NCBI RefSeq assembly: GCF_964355755.1
Contig: NC_092671.1
Span: 35,605,304 to 35,669,303, forward strand
Direction: 5' to 3'
From: Antedon mediterranea
Lineage: Eukaryota; Echinodermata; Crinoidea; Comatulida; Antedonidae
Length of the DNA stretch: 64,000 bases
Part shown: positions 35,630 through 46,714 of the stretch, piece after piece
How the letters are laid out: the number at the start of each line of letters is the position of its first letter
Position numbering within the stretch: the stretch's first letter is position 1
Notes under the pieces: model-generated
Database searches by the model: none
Told to the model about the DNA's origin: nothing
The model's input: the letters and a program-made list of their open reading frames with translations, nothing else
Program-made: the position numbers and the translations under genes

Positions 35630-36326
35630 CACTGTAAAAATAATGTTTAGATCTAAAACATCTATTTTGTGCACACTTTTTCCACAAATTTAGCTTTTAA
35701 ACACGTACTTACATGTTTAGTCTGTTTAAAACCTAAACGTGTTTATAGCTATATGTTGTTTTCCTCCACTCGTTTAGCAGCATGGCACTATTATGTCCAG
35801 TCAACATGTTTAGGTACGTGTTTAGCGTTGCGTGCACATGGCTTTACTGTGGCGGAAAAAAGCTCCACACATGAGCTTCACACATGACAAATTAAACACG
35901 TTTAAAAGCTAACCGTGTATTTATATTGATCCACATGTTAAACAATCAAAACATTTGTTTAGCTTGTTGAACCTGATGTGTTGATTGCTAAACATGTGGA
36001 GCAATATAAAGACACGTTTAGGTTTTAAACGTGTTTAATTTGCCATGTGTGGAGCTCATATGTGGATCTTTTTTTCGCCACAGTAAAAACGTATGCACAC
36101 AACGCTAAACACGTACCTAAACATGTTGACTGCTAAACATGTAGAATTGAACATAATAGTGACACGTTGACTGCTAAACCACTGGAGGAAAGTAACGCGA
36201 TAGCTATAAACACGTTTAGGTTTTAAACACGCTAAACATGTAACTACGTATTTAAAAGCTAAATTTGTGGAAAAAGTGGGCACAAAATATTTGAGATATT
36301 TAAAAGCTCCACACTGTTTTACAGTG
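35630..36326. mobile_element. Family D element, D3 (most compact copy)
   Basis: 697 bp between CACTGTAAAAATAATGTTTA and a right end CACACTGTTTTACAGTG. The interior is highly self-complementary: ATTTTGTGCACACTTTTTCC mirrors GGAAAAAGTGGGCACAAAAT, with repeated AAACACGTTTA, AACATGTTTAG and AACGCTAAACACGTACC. Overlapping frames on both strands are by-products. No transposase. Confidence 0.8.
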
Positions 36327-36821
36327 AAGTTTACCTTGTTGAAGCGGGAAACGAAGAATTGCCAGTTGTTGACGATTACCTACACGACTCAACATAACAA
36401 CAGCTTTTATTTGATATATGATATCTTAATTCCAATTTTTAAAACCGATTTGACGGCATCGAACAATTTGTGAATACTTTCAAACGGACAATAGACAATT
36501 TGACGTATTAAAGTAAGCGGATATTGTAACAAAAACACTTGGGTTGTTTTGTTGTTGCCTAGAAATATAATAGCGTAGCTTAAGATAATGCTTTCATGGG
36601 CTAGGTATAATATAATCTCACATTATTACTTTAAACAATTAAATTATACTAAAAGCAAGTCATCTGATATTTTCATTAATTCACACAAAGGCAACGAAAA
36701 CGATTTTTTTAACGTCATTTGTCTTCCTTAATGAATAACAAAATCATGAAATGACGACACAATCATTTTGGCCAGTTTCATAGGAAAATTCGGTAATACA
36801 ACTTCTCCTGTGTATTTCACT
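36327..36821. other. Non-coding, no gene recognised
   Basis: No structure recognised. Confidence 0.55.
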
Positions 36822-37290
36822 GATTGGGTTCCAGACGGAGTTTTTGCTTAATATTAGTTAAAAGAGAAATATTTTGGCACATATGGCGTTGCATAGGTGA
36901 GCAAGTCTATGATAAATGCTACCAAATTGTCCTATGATAATTGAGAAATCTAGTTACAGTACCAAACGGGAGAACTAGTGGTAACATATTACTATAGTCA
37001 GATCATGCTGATCAAAATGACCTAATGCTCATGCTCAGGTTTCCGAGGCCTAACTGAATAAGGAGGTATACAATAATCGCCTCCAAACTCTCTTGTAACG
37101 CTCTGCGCCAACACGGTAGTACCATGGGCTCATAAAGGGTCCATGGTACAGTAGTACCTAGTCTTGGTTCAGATTTTATTAATAATAAATATTTTTTTTT
37201 CATATGTATACTAAAAAACTTCGACTCAGGTGGACTAACATAAAAAAGACAATAAATACAGACTTGGGGCAAGTCTAAGTAGTACCAAGA
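36822..37290 (-). mobile_element. Dispersed repeat family R, copy 1
   Basis: Read on the minus strand it starts with the small palindrome AGACTTGCCCCAAGTCT and ends with AACGCCATATGTGCCAAAAT then AACTCCGTCTGGAAC. The same start and end pieces occur in the same order at 45195-45395 and 51910-52046 (+). This copy is the longest. It also holds a local hairpin at 37121-37150 (TACCATGG...CCATGGTA). Element class unknown. Confidence 0.55.
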
Positions 37291-38035
37291 CTATAATGAT
37301 AGCACTGGTAGTAGTACTATTAAATGTTTTGAATCAATCAATGCTTACAAATAACTATTTAAATTAGTATTATAACACGGATGCTGTTGTGTATCGGGAT
37401 GAATTGCACCGGTCTTAAAAAACTGAAATATTTATAAACAATTGCCGCATTGATATGTGATACGACATTAATGACGTCATGATAGGTTATTGTTTATCAA
37501 AAATGTTTATTATTTCAATCCTATTGACATTTGATAATACTTGCTTCTATAATATCAATTAGGACGGTGTACGATGATGTCATACCCTGCACTGATTACA
37601 TTTATAATTATATTTTAAGTGGAAAGGGCAATGATCATAAGAAAATAAACAATTTCAATTCAACATCATTTGCAGGGAAAACATTTCTTCATAAATCAAC
37701 AAATATTATGTAAACCATAAGAAAATGTTCTTTTTAACTTCGGATATTTTCAAATTTCTGTTCTCGGAAAACAAAATGTCCAAATGTTTCAAATATAAGT
37801 AAGAATCTGTTTAGAGAAAGAAAAACGTATGTGACCTTCAAAACTGAGTGTTGCCTTAAAGATTACGTTTATTTAAAAGAAATCAGCAAATAGGATGATT
37901 GATTATGGCAATTCGGATAACTATTTCAATAATAATTCCTTATGTTTTGTAATTTTGTTTGTAATATTCTTCAATATTAGGCCTACTTGTACTTCTTCTT
38001 GAAACTAGTGAGGAAAAGTATTGAGTATTGAGTAC
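37291..38035. other. Region upstream of the GPCR, non-coding
   Basis: No exon recognised by eye, although the GPCR presumably has a 5' non-coding exon somewhere upstream. Contains a CRE-like TGACGTCA at 37471-37478. Confidence 0.45.
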
Positions 38036-38159
38036 AAAGCCCTGTCTGCACTATCAAAAAGTGTGATGTGCACAAATATGATAGTTATGCGACATCATCA
38101 TGTCCATATATGGGCACATATTTTTGTCACATAATTTTTGATAGTGTAGACAGAGCTTT
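38036..38159. mobile_element. MITE, family A, copy A7
   Basis: 124 bp; AAAGCCCTGTCTGCACTATC at the left and GATAGTGTAGACAGAGCTTT at the right, with a shortened interior. It lies within the presumed last intron of the GPCR 5' UTR, about 190 bp before the acceptor. Confidence 0.87.
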
Positions 38160-38340
38160 AAATGTGTTTATTATGAAAGGATCTTAATTAATAGACACAG
38201 TTTGCTTTAAAAAAAAAACTGTTTCACTATTTTAATCTCTTCTAAATTTGTCTTACGGATGATATTTTGAAAACAATTTTCCGATAAGTGAGTTATAAAA
38301 CAGAAACAATGGACTACCTTAAATTCATTATATTGTTCTC

Positions 38341-38352
38341 TTATTTTTTCAG
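38341..38352 (+). other. Putative 3' splice site before the GPCR exon
   Basis: TTATTTTTTCAG is a strong pyrimidine tract and AG 62 bp upstream of the GPCR start. It implies that the coding exon is joined to an upstream non-coding exon, as is common in single-coding-exon GPCR genes. Inference; no transcript evidence. Confidence 0.6.
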
Positions 38353-38353
38353 G

Positions 38354-38380
38354 ATGATAAGGGTTTTGGAGCAGAACTAA
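38354..38380 (+). promoter_or_regulatory. Upstream ORF in the GPCR leader (8 residues)
   Basis: ATG at 38354, two bases inside the predicted exon, opens a frame ending with TAA at 38380, 34 bp before the GPCR ATG. If the exon starts at 38353 every mature leader carries this uORF, which would be expected to reduce or regulate GPCR translation. Confidence 0.45.
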
Positions 38381-38414
38381 TTTTTCTTCGGAAACAGAAC
38401 GAAAATTTACGAAG

Positions 38415-39545
38415 ATGGGTACAGATCAAGAAATCAAAGAAGGAGGCGTACCCTTCTACGTCTACGGTACGACTGACACGGTTATCATCACAGTGTTTAT
38501 GCCGCTGGTTTTTGCAATCGGTGTTGTCGGTAATTTTGCTGTCTGCACCGTTTTCATCCGTATAAAGAGCATGCGCACTGTCACCAATCACTACCTTGTA
38601 AATCTGGCTCTTGCTGATCTATTTTTCCTTCTGTTTGCTGCTCCCCAAATATGGGTTTCATATGCTTCAGGCATAATACGTCATGATTTCTCAAACGTAG
38701 GGGAGTCGTTTTGTAAGGTTTCGATATTTTTTTCCGATGCAAGTATTTTAGTATCGGCGTGTACAATTGTCCTCGTCACGATTGAGAGATACTTTGCTAT
38801 CTGCATGCCACATAGGTTCAAGACGATCAGCACGCGGCCACGTGCCGTCGCTACATGTATCTGTATCTGGATCATTGTTGGAATTTACAAAACGCCGGCG
38901 CTTTACTTTTCAACGCTTATTCACCAAGATTTGATATGGCCTAATAATACACAATATACAGAATATCCAAAACAACGGGAAACGTGTTCTTATTGCCATT
39001 CTAATAAGCCCAATTCCACTACGTGTGAACGATACTTTAAATCTCTCGCAGTAGACAATTTATTGGTGCTTTCTGTTATACCAATTATAAGTGTCCTTTA
39101 CATTTTAATAAATGTTCAGTTACACAAGTTAGCCAATACCAAAATGGGATCGTCATCCCACCGAATGAAGACACAGGTTGTGCGGATGCTTATTGTTACT
39201 ATCTCCGTATTTTTCATCTGCATTTCTCCATTTCGAATCATGAATCTGTTTGAAACGTTCAACCAGGATCTCATTTACAATAAGTTAGAAGTGGCCTCTT
39301 TCATGCTTTGGGCCAACATTGGAAGAGTTCTTCAATATTTAAACTCTGCCATTAATCCTGTTATATACAATTTAATGTCGGCTCGTTACCGTCAAGCTTT
39401 TAAGGACTGTTTTTTATGTCGAGTTAATGGGCAAGGCATGCTATCGGAAGTCTCCGGTAGAAACAGAAATAAATACAAAGTGGTCAATACAAACGCAAGC
39501 ATTTTGACGAAAAATGAGAACGGAGCCAGCACTATCGGAGAATAA
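38415..39545 (+). CDS. Class A (rhodopsin-type) peptide GPCR
   Basis: A 376-residue seven-transmembrane receptor, expected in the plasma membrane and coupled to G proteins. Visible landmarks: TM1 about 21-49 with Gly-Asn40; TM2 with LALAD68; Cys100 at the TM3 start; ERY (124-126) in place of DRY; Trp152 in TM4; Pro223 in TM5; TM6 about 253-275 with Pro272; TM7 NPVIY (314-318); then a helix-8 segment with Cys332 and Cys335, possible palmitoylation sites. Extracellular loop 2 is long, with Cys191, Cys194, Cys204 and sequons at Asn177 and Asn200. The N-terminus is only about 20 residues with no sequon. The ATG has a good context (A at -3, G at +4). The TM7-helix 8 region (NPVIYNLMSARYRQAFK) resembles TRH, neuromedin U and ghrelin-type receptors, so the ligand is probably a neuropeptide, but the subfamily is not settled. 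Odd: the TM6 CWxP motif reads CISP, lacking the toggle tryptophan. Confidence 0.93.
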   Translation: MGTDQEIKEGGVPFYVYGTTDTVIITVFMPLVFAIGVVGNFAVCTVFIRIKSMRTVTNHYLVNLALADLFFLLFAAPQIWVSYASGIIRHDFSNVGESFCKVSIFFSDASILVSACTIVLVTIERYFAICMPHRFKTISTRPRAVATCICIWIIVGIYKTPALYFSTLIHQDLIWPNNTQYTEYPKQRETCSYCHSNKPNSTTCERYFKSLAVDNLLVLSVIPIISVLYILINVQLHKLANTKMGSSSHRMKTQVVRMLIVTISVFFICISPFRIMNLFETFNQDLIYNKLEVASFMLWANIGRVLQYLNSAINPVIYNLMSARYRQAFKDCFLCRVNGQGMLSEVSGRNRNKYKVVNTNASILTKNENGASTIGE

Positions 39546-39546
39546 A
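39541..39546 (+). terminator. AATAAA overlapping the GPCR stop codon
   Basis: The hexamer AATAAA spans the TAA stop (39543-39545). If used, cleavage would fall within about 30 bp of the stop and give an almost absent 3' UTR. It may simply be coincidence. Confidence 0.3.
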
Positions 39547-41138
39547 GATTGACCTGCAAAAAAGGCCTATTACCACCACTTATCGAGTCATTGTTGATAT
39601 CATAAAGAACGTGGAGTAAGTACGCTTCCGCATCAATTTCACGATATAGACATGAAAATACTGTATATCATCTTGTCGTCGAGTGAAAATGCTTAAAAGC
39701 CATGTAAACGATTATACTTTATTTACAGGCAACTTAATCATATCAACAATTCGCCGACAACAAATGATCGTATCTTCCGTTTATTGTCATACAATGTTTG
39801 AAACTGTTTAATTGTCGGATTAAGTGGTAACCTCATTCACCTACTTTCTATGAAACAAACACCAATTATGTCATACAGACACGTGATCTATGTGAAACAA
39901 CCGATATTATTTAAACATTGAACTTTACATCTACGTTTCCTTGAACATATTACGAGACATTAACTAAAGCAAACAAAATCTATTCAGCAAGAAGCGATGT
40001 AATATTATAGAGGGCGGTATTTAAATGATTAACATCAGCATGTTTTAGTGTATATCTCGAGCGTAATTGTACACTCGTCAGATTTGCAATTAGAATAACA
40101 TTCTCGTAAACAAAATGTATGACTGCAACTGTCGTAGCAACATAATTAAAGAGGAATCCTACTAATTTACAGATATGCTTTACACGGTATAGTTTTAGTG
40201 ATCTGTGGTCTATTGGGCCAAACTTCAAGGTAAACACGGTTTCTTTTAAAGAAGACTTCGAATAAAATGTACATATGTTTAATTTAAATGATTAAAACAG
40301 ATGTTAGTAACATTGCTTCTTCTACCCTGAAGAATATAAATGTAATAACTAAAATTTCACACGTCAACTACTAGGAGGATTCGCATTCACGTGGGAATAA
40401 CCACCTATATGTAAATTACCAAGACCTTGGAATAACGGCTAAGTCGGTAAAATGCCGCGAAACCGATCCAGGTTTGTACAAATTGTAAATGGTGTACAAA
40501 TTCTGTCAATTAAAGCTTTTAGGCCTATTATTAGTTTAGCTTCTTACATGTATTGCATTAATCGTCTGTTTGTTGACGCGCGCGTGCTGCGTCAAAATCA
40601 CATTTTTCATATCATGGAAATAAAGGCCAGTAGCATAATAAATTAGAAAATGTTTCACGTCGTTGAGAGGTAGATGTTTTTTTAAATGGCTATTGATGGA
40701 TATTAGTAAAGATAACAAAGATTTACAAACATGGAGTCTATTGTAAATCATCTAATTATTATCGACTGTCTAAATTTGATACATTGGCGTTTACTGTATA
40801 GGCATATGGATTAATAATAATGTTATTAACGAAAAATATCAGATAAATAATTCAACCATACCATTTTCCACCTGATCTTAATCATAATACGTTTACCTGG
40901 TATCAGTATCACCCGGCCGACATTCCACTTGGAATTCAACCTCACTCATACAAAAAGGATTATCTTAGTGTTAATTTTAATTATAATTTAATAATTAGTA
41001 CCATTAATCATCGTCATTATTACTAGTTGTTCTTCTAAATACTAATATTAGCAATTAAGATATTGATATAAAAATCCATTACAATAACATCAATATAATG
41101 CTTCCCATGACCACGTCGTCACTATTATAAAGTGATGA
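39547..41138. other. Probable GPCR 3' UTR, then non-coding
   Basis: 39547 to about 40280 would be 3' UTR if the second signal is used. Beyond that only short frames without motifs (for example 40452-40646 and its antisense) occur. Confidence 0.45.
40261..40266 (+). terminator. Candidate poly(A) signal for the GPCR gene
   Basis: AATAAA about 715 bp after the stop, the next clear hexamer on this strand. It would give a conventional 3' UTR. No cleavage site can be confirmed from sequence. Confidence 0.35.
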
Positions 41139-42010
41139 CCATCATCATCATCATCATCATTATCATCATCATCATCATCATTATCAACATCATCATTTAA
41201 TAGACAGTTCTTCAAACAATATTTTACCACAAACAACATCATCGTCATCATAAGGTTTATCGCAAATAGCGTGCGCGACGCATGGTGGGAAGGATTTGGG
41301 AGCAAACGTCACGACGCGTAGGCCTACGTACAAACAACAAATCATGTACGTACACGTTGTGACGTTTGCTCCCAAACCCTTCCCATCATGCATTGTAAAA
41401 AACCATCACTATCAATCAAAAAGTATCACTAAATAATTACCATCCCACATTAAAATCAATAACCAACTTATCAACATTAGTATTCACATAAAATCATCAC
41501 ACAGTTGGGTAAATATCCTAATCACACTCTGCATATAGACAGTATTCAGTCTTCGTCATTATTAACCTAATCACTCAATTTACCAATAACCATTCATCAT
41601 ACAAATATCAATAATAGCAACATTACCTCAGATTAACATCACCAATCGATGCAATATTAATTAAATATAGCATTCATAATTAACATTCAATATTAATATT
41701 CACTCGCATGATCAGTATCATCATCATTATTAGCTCTTTATCAACAATAGTAATTTCACTTACAATAATAATTTAACATAAAACAATCACAATCTTCAAT
41801 ATCATCATCATCATCACCATCAGCAACATCATCATCATCATCATCATCATAATCATCATCATTATCGTCATTATCATCCTTATCATCCTCAGAATCATCA
41901 TTATCATCATCATCTTCAGAATCATCATTATAGTCATTATCGTCATTATCATTATCATCATTATCGTCATTATCGTCATTATCATCCTTATCATCCTCAT
42001 CATCATCATT

Positions 42011-42048
<38 letters not shown>

Positions 42049-43600
42049 CAGCATCACCATTATCATCATCATCGTTATCGTAATCATCATCATCATCATC
42101 ATCATCATTATCGTCATTATCATCATCATTGTGATCATAATTATTATCATCATCATTGATATAAACCATCAGCAATCAATAAAAGCAGTTTTTTAATGTT
42201 TACAATTTAATGATAATAATATTCACCACCATGAACAGTTTAACGTCGTTATAATCATCATCATCTTCATCATAATCATCATCATCATCATCAATAAGAG
42301 AAACTTATCATTATCATTGTCGTCACTATCATCATTAATCACAATGGTAACAATATCCACCCTCATCATATCGTCATCTAAAACCAACCTTATCAATTAC
42401 AACCACATAGCCATGGCCATTATTACAATAATCACAATCTGCATAATTAGTTTTCACCAGTACTACATACATAATCATTGTAAAGAACTTATACCAATGG
42501 TACTAATACAGGATTAACATCATCAAAACTATCATTAATACAAAGTCATTAATGATCGATCATAATTTGTATTTTCATCATCATTTTCATAACTATTTAC
42601 AGTCGTTATAGTAATATTACTATCATAATCACCATAATCGTCAAAATCATAAATATTTATCGTTATAACTATTGCCAATAACCATATCATCATAATTATG
42701 ATAACAATAAATAAACAATGCATAATTATCATCATTACCATTATCATCACAAAATGAAATTATACAAAAAATATTCTTATTTTAAAAGCGATTTATCAAC
42801 ATACACCATTAGGATCTATTCATCGTGACGTAATCATATCCACCATCATTATGTAATTACAATAATTATAATCAAATGCTTATTCAATAATAATCATAAT
42901 AATATTCATCATTATCTTGCCAATAACTATTACAATATCAAAAATACCAATATTAAATTATCATCATTATTGCCGAAGTAATCGGCGTCATCACAACCAT
43001 TATCATCTTCGTCATCATCATCACCATCCTCATAACCGTCATCATCATTATTATCATCATCATCATCATCATTACCGATGCCATTGTCTTCATCTTGTAA
43101 CATCATTTTCGTCATCATTAGCAGCCAATATCTTTCTTTTATTTCGGTAAAGTTTACACAAAGACAACAAAGAAGAAGTATATGCCAACTGCTTCCATCG
43201 AGATCAAATAGATATCTGGCAGACACAAATTAACAATTTTTTTAGGATGTTCAATTCAATTCAATTCAATAAACTTTATTGTCAAACTCATGAATGGCTT
43301 GAAACTTTGGCTGAAAGTACACACATTAAAATTGTTGAGAACAGATAGCCACATTAAATGATTAAATATTAATTCGCAATTACAAATACTATCAATGTCA
43401 TAATCATAACAAATATTATTGTCGTTATCATTATAGCCAATATCAATTTCAAAACCAACATCATTTTAGCTAATGTCATTGTTGTAATCATCTTATAGCC
43501 AGCAATGTCATCACCACCATCAGCATCATCAAAAATTTATTTTCATCACCAATATCGACATCGTCACAATCATAATCAATATTATTTTATTCGTCATTAA
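41139..43600. repeat. ATC-rich cryptically simple domain
   Basis: About 2.5 kb dominated by ATC/ATT trinucleotides. Dense blocks lie at 41140-41195, 41800-42160, 42250-42297 and 42985-43080, separated by diverged but still AATCATC-like sequence. Long Asp-rich and Met/Ile frames on the minus strand (41756-42175) come from period-three structure. A family E MITE (41252-41396) is inserted near the left, and a possible LINE tail (TTCAATTCAATTCAATAAAC) lies at 43255. Confidence 0.85.
41252..41396. mobile_element. MITE, family E, copy E2 with internal AGGCCT
   Basis: Left end AAGGTTTATCGCAAATAGCG, arms GGTGGGAAGGATTTGGGAGC and CTCCCAAACCCTTCCCATCA; the outermost right arm is missing. The core reads GACGCGTAGGCCTACGTACA where E1 has GACGCGTAAGTACA, so E2 carries an extra 6 bp that create TAGGCCTA at 41319. 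Confidence 0.87.
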
Positions 43601-44299
43601 TATCATAATCATCATTTTCAAACACCATTCGTCACTCTGAAGTAAGTGCTCGTGAAATGAGAACTGAAACAGTCAGTAACTAATTTTGGTTTGTCAAAAT
43701 AGAATTTTAAAATAATAAAACGACATTGTATATCATTTAATTATACCAGGGAAGAGTGACATTACATTGATTACACTAACAACAACAATGGGTCACAAAT
43801 AGATCTTCTAACATCAATATAATCAATCATTGATAATGCCAATGTCATACCCATCACATTCCTCATTGATCAACGCCATTGTAATTATCAGTATTTCTTG
43901 TACATGTTATTGTAGTATTAAAAATCATCATTATTATAATCTTATTATCATCAATCATAATATTTAAGGAGAAATAAACAATATCAGAAGCGACATTATA
44001 TTGAGTTATTGCTTTTAGGAATCGTTTAAACTCGCAGTCGTATCATCAAAGCTTTCTGTTGTTTTTGTCGATTCTGTTTAAATAGTTCATATATGAAAAT
44101 GAACTTGTTTAATCTTCTCTTGCGTGTCGTGTCGCGATATCATTCAGTGGTCAGTCAACCGAGGGATTACTATTTAATACTGTAACGATTATGATTGTTT
44201 TTATGTTTCAGTGCTCGGTTGATTTTAGCGTACTCTAGAGTGAACGTCACACGCCTAAAGTATGCTAAATCCAGAGAAGTTCACTCTTCCCTGGCTAAA
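43601..44299. other. Non-coding; family P foldback pieces
   Basis: CCAGGGAAGAGTGACATTAC at 43746 and AGAAGTTCACTCTTCCCTGG at about 44274 are the two arms of family P in opposite orientation, about 0.5 kb apart. They are either one larger inverted-repeat element or two separate fragments. No gene seen. Confidence 0.5.
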
Positions 44300-44492
44300 C
44301 CCACGCTTAAAGACGACGCAACGTAACGCAACGCTACGACGTATTGACGCAAAGTGGAACCAATAAGGCAACAGTGCTGCAAACATCGCACGTTTGATAT
44401 CACGCAGGCGGGAGCAAACACACTTATTGGAAGGGTATTTTCTTACGTTGCGTAAGTTGCGTTACGTTGCGTCGCTAGTGGGGACAAAGCTT
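44300..44492. mobile_element. MITE, family C, copy C4
   Basis: About 193 bp; arms GACGCAACGTAACGCAACGC and its complement (TTGCGTTACGTTGCGTCGCT), ending AGTGGGGACAAAGCTT. The centre (AACAGTGCTGCAAACATCGC) differs from other family C copies, so this may be a subfamily. Confidence 0.8.
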
Positions 44493-44516
44493 AACACAAA
44501 ATAGTATACACTCAGT

Positions 44517-44560
44517 GATACCAGGGAAGAATGTAATTTCTCTTCCTTAGTAAAACTATA
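44517..44560. repeat. Family P mini-foldback
   Basis: TACCAGGGAAGAATGTAATT followed by TCTCTTCCTTAGTA: the same hairpin plan as 10511-10556. Confidence 0.55.
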
Positions 44561-45194
44561 TCAAACAAAAACAAATCTTAATACAATTGTATAGCTTATA
44601 CTATATTATGTGTTTAACATTTTAGTCTGTACATATAAGCCACTATTGATTAAGCATATAGAAATATTAATATAGGCCTACTTTAATTCAATCTAATGCT
44701 GATTAAATGTAATCTATGAAGGACAGTTCGAAAGGTTAATTATTCGGTATAGATTGACATTTTAGTTTTCAATTACAGATAATAGCTTAAGTATTATAGT
44801 TAAGATATATTTTGCATACCAAAATTGTAATATAATATAATATCGATATGTAAATATTATTTAAAAAACAGACTTTTAGCAAGGCATTCATGTTCATACT
44901 AATATGATACTTTTGTTGACAATAGTTGATTGATGTTTTGTAATTTATTGTACATAAAGTATTACCAACATTTAAACATCCAATGCTTTAATGTATTAAA
45001 TATGTTAGAGATATTATTAGACGAAACTGTTTATTTTTTATCTTGAATATTGTTTATTGGCGAAATGAGTATAAACCGTGAAAAACGGCTGGCATGGTTA
45101 GATTATTCTTATATACATAATCATATGTGACAGAGCCTGGTATTATTATTATCTAGGCCTACTCTCGGAGACATCGATACACCATCCCCATAAC
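44561..45194. other. Non-coding, no gene recognised
   Basis: Two TAGGCCTA octamers (44673, 45154). Nothing else supported. Confidence 0.55.
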
Positions 45195-45395
45195 GGTTAG
45201 ACTTGCTCCAAGTCTAGGCCCCATAGTTAGATTATTATTGTCTTTTTTATGATAGTTGACGGGAAGAGTAAAGGTCCACCATTCGGCCTTTTGATTTTTG
45301 TCTCGAACCCAAAATATTATCCGTATGAAACGCCATATGTGCCAAAATATTTATCTTTTTACCATTGAATTAAGTCGAAATGCAGACTGGAACCT
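45195..45395 (+). mobile_element. Dispersed repeat family R, copy 2
   Basis: TAGACTTGCTCCAAGTCTAG, then TTATTGTCTTTTTTATGATA and TATGAAACGCCATATGTGCC followed by AAAATATT, in the same order as copies at 36822 (minus) and 51910. Confidence 0.55.
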
Positions 45396-45456
45396 AGGCT
45401 ACCTGAAGGTATACGTCTTGCTCAATATTGTTCGCTCATTGGTTTGTTTATCCGTT

Positions 45457-45665
45457 TAAGTCTGATTTCCTGTCGACGTTATTTGACGCTATCGTCGTTG
45501 ATCGTTAAAAGTTCAACGACGATCGTTTGAAAACGATCAAGTTGAAATGATAACGATAGCGAGTACCTTTTCCTGTAAATCGTTATCATTTCAATGTTTA
45601 CGTAGAAGATCGCCGATTATTGTTAACGATAGCGTCGACTAACGTCGACAGGAAAACAGGCTTTA
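45457..45665. mobile_element. MITE, family H (TTTCCTGTCGACGTTA ends)
   Basis: 209 bp with roughly 30-bp imperfect terminal repeats (TAAGTCTGATTTCCTGTCGA and the complement of TAAAGCCTGTTTTCCTGTCG). A second inner inverted repeat is based on AACGATAGCG and AAATGATAACGAT. Only copy in the window. Confidence 0.82.
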
Positions 45666-46386
45666 GTTACTTCGTCATATTCCGTTCGTTCCTTTGTTCA
45701 TTCATTTTTACTCATTCATGAAATCATAATTATTAATTCTTTTCAATCAAAATTTATTATTTGATTCATTAGTTAGCTAATTTATCATTCATAGATTGAT
45801 TCTTGACTGTTGTCTTACATTTATAAGTGATTACTGCGTTGGTAGCGCACACACACGTTCGTTTAAATCAATCATATTGTCGTCACACAGCGTGACATTA
45901 TGGTGGTAGTAGGGCTATTAAAAAAAGAAAGATTGGCAATGTGATACAATATTTGCGACACAATGTATCCGCTCTGTTAACTACAGATTCCGCCGCTTGA
46001 TTACCTTCAGGTAGGTTATGATCAGTCAATGTATGACATTTACACACTTGGAATGTAATGCATCTTTAAGCGCTACTGCGGGTACTTTTCACTTTGACCA
46101 CTGCCAAACGCTACCCGACCAGGTTAAACAATTAACGTATTAGCAACGTGCGCTATTCTAACAATTTAAATTGGCATTCTTTACTTCATATCATGAAGCA
46201 TTTTGAATTGACAAACATATCAAATGGTGAGTTAAATTGTAACCTCTCCTATAAAACTAGGTTATAAATAAATTAACGTGTAAAAATGCATTTTAAATCA
46301 CAATTATTATTAGTTTATTGTTTTGTGTATGCATCATTAATTCCAAAAATAACTGTGCCATGTGCACTTTAACGTATAATAAGATG
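45666..46386. other. Non-coding, no gene recognised
   Basis: Unremarkable A+T-rich sequence with no supported feature. Confidence 0.55.
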
Positions 46387-46714
46387 TTTAAAGATATATT
46401 GTCCCCCTAAAAATATATTTTTTCAATTTTGTTAATATGCCATTTTAATGTCATAATAGTTATTCACTTTGACCAAAAACTGGATCGAAAAAAATTTACC
46501 TGTTAAAAATGTAATTGAAAGCAAAAACATACTTAAATTGTCTGTCAGACAGTGGTTATTGGTTAAAATTAAAGGTTGCTTTTCTCTTTTTAAAAGTGAA
46601 AAAAAATTTTTTTTTTACAGAAGTGAATTACTTGATAAAAACTGCAAAATGGCCTATTATAGTCTTATTGTATTAATCATTTCATGTTTTTGGGGAGGAA
46701 CAATACATCTTTAA
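46387..46714. mobile_element. MITE, family L, intact copy
   Basis: 328 bp: TTTAAAGATATATTGTCCCC at the left, complement of TTAAAGATGTATTGTTCCTC at the right. It includes a long T-rich centre. The 81-residue frame at 46469-46714 is internal to this element and has no domain. Related sequences at 24727 and at the right edge of the window (63938). Confidence 0.8.

Noticed and set aside
41756-42175. 139-residue Asp/Asn-rich minus-strand ORF (and similar ones at 4409-4696 and 5040-5240)
   Set aside because: Pure product of ATC/GTC trinucleotide repeats; alternative frames over the same bases are equally open and there is no flanking coding signal.
46469-46714. 81-residue ORF with hydrophobic C-terminus
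   Set aside because: Entirely inside the family L inverted-repeat element; composition follows poly-A/poly-T runs.
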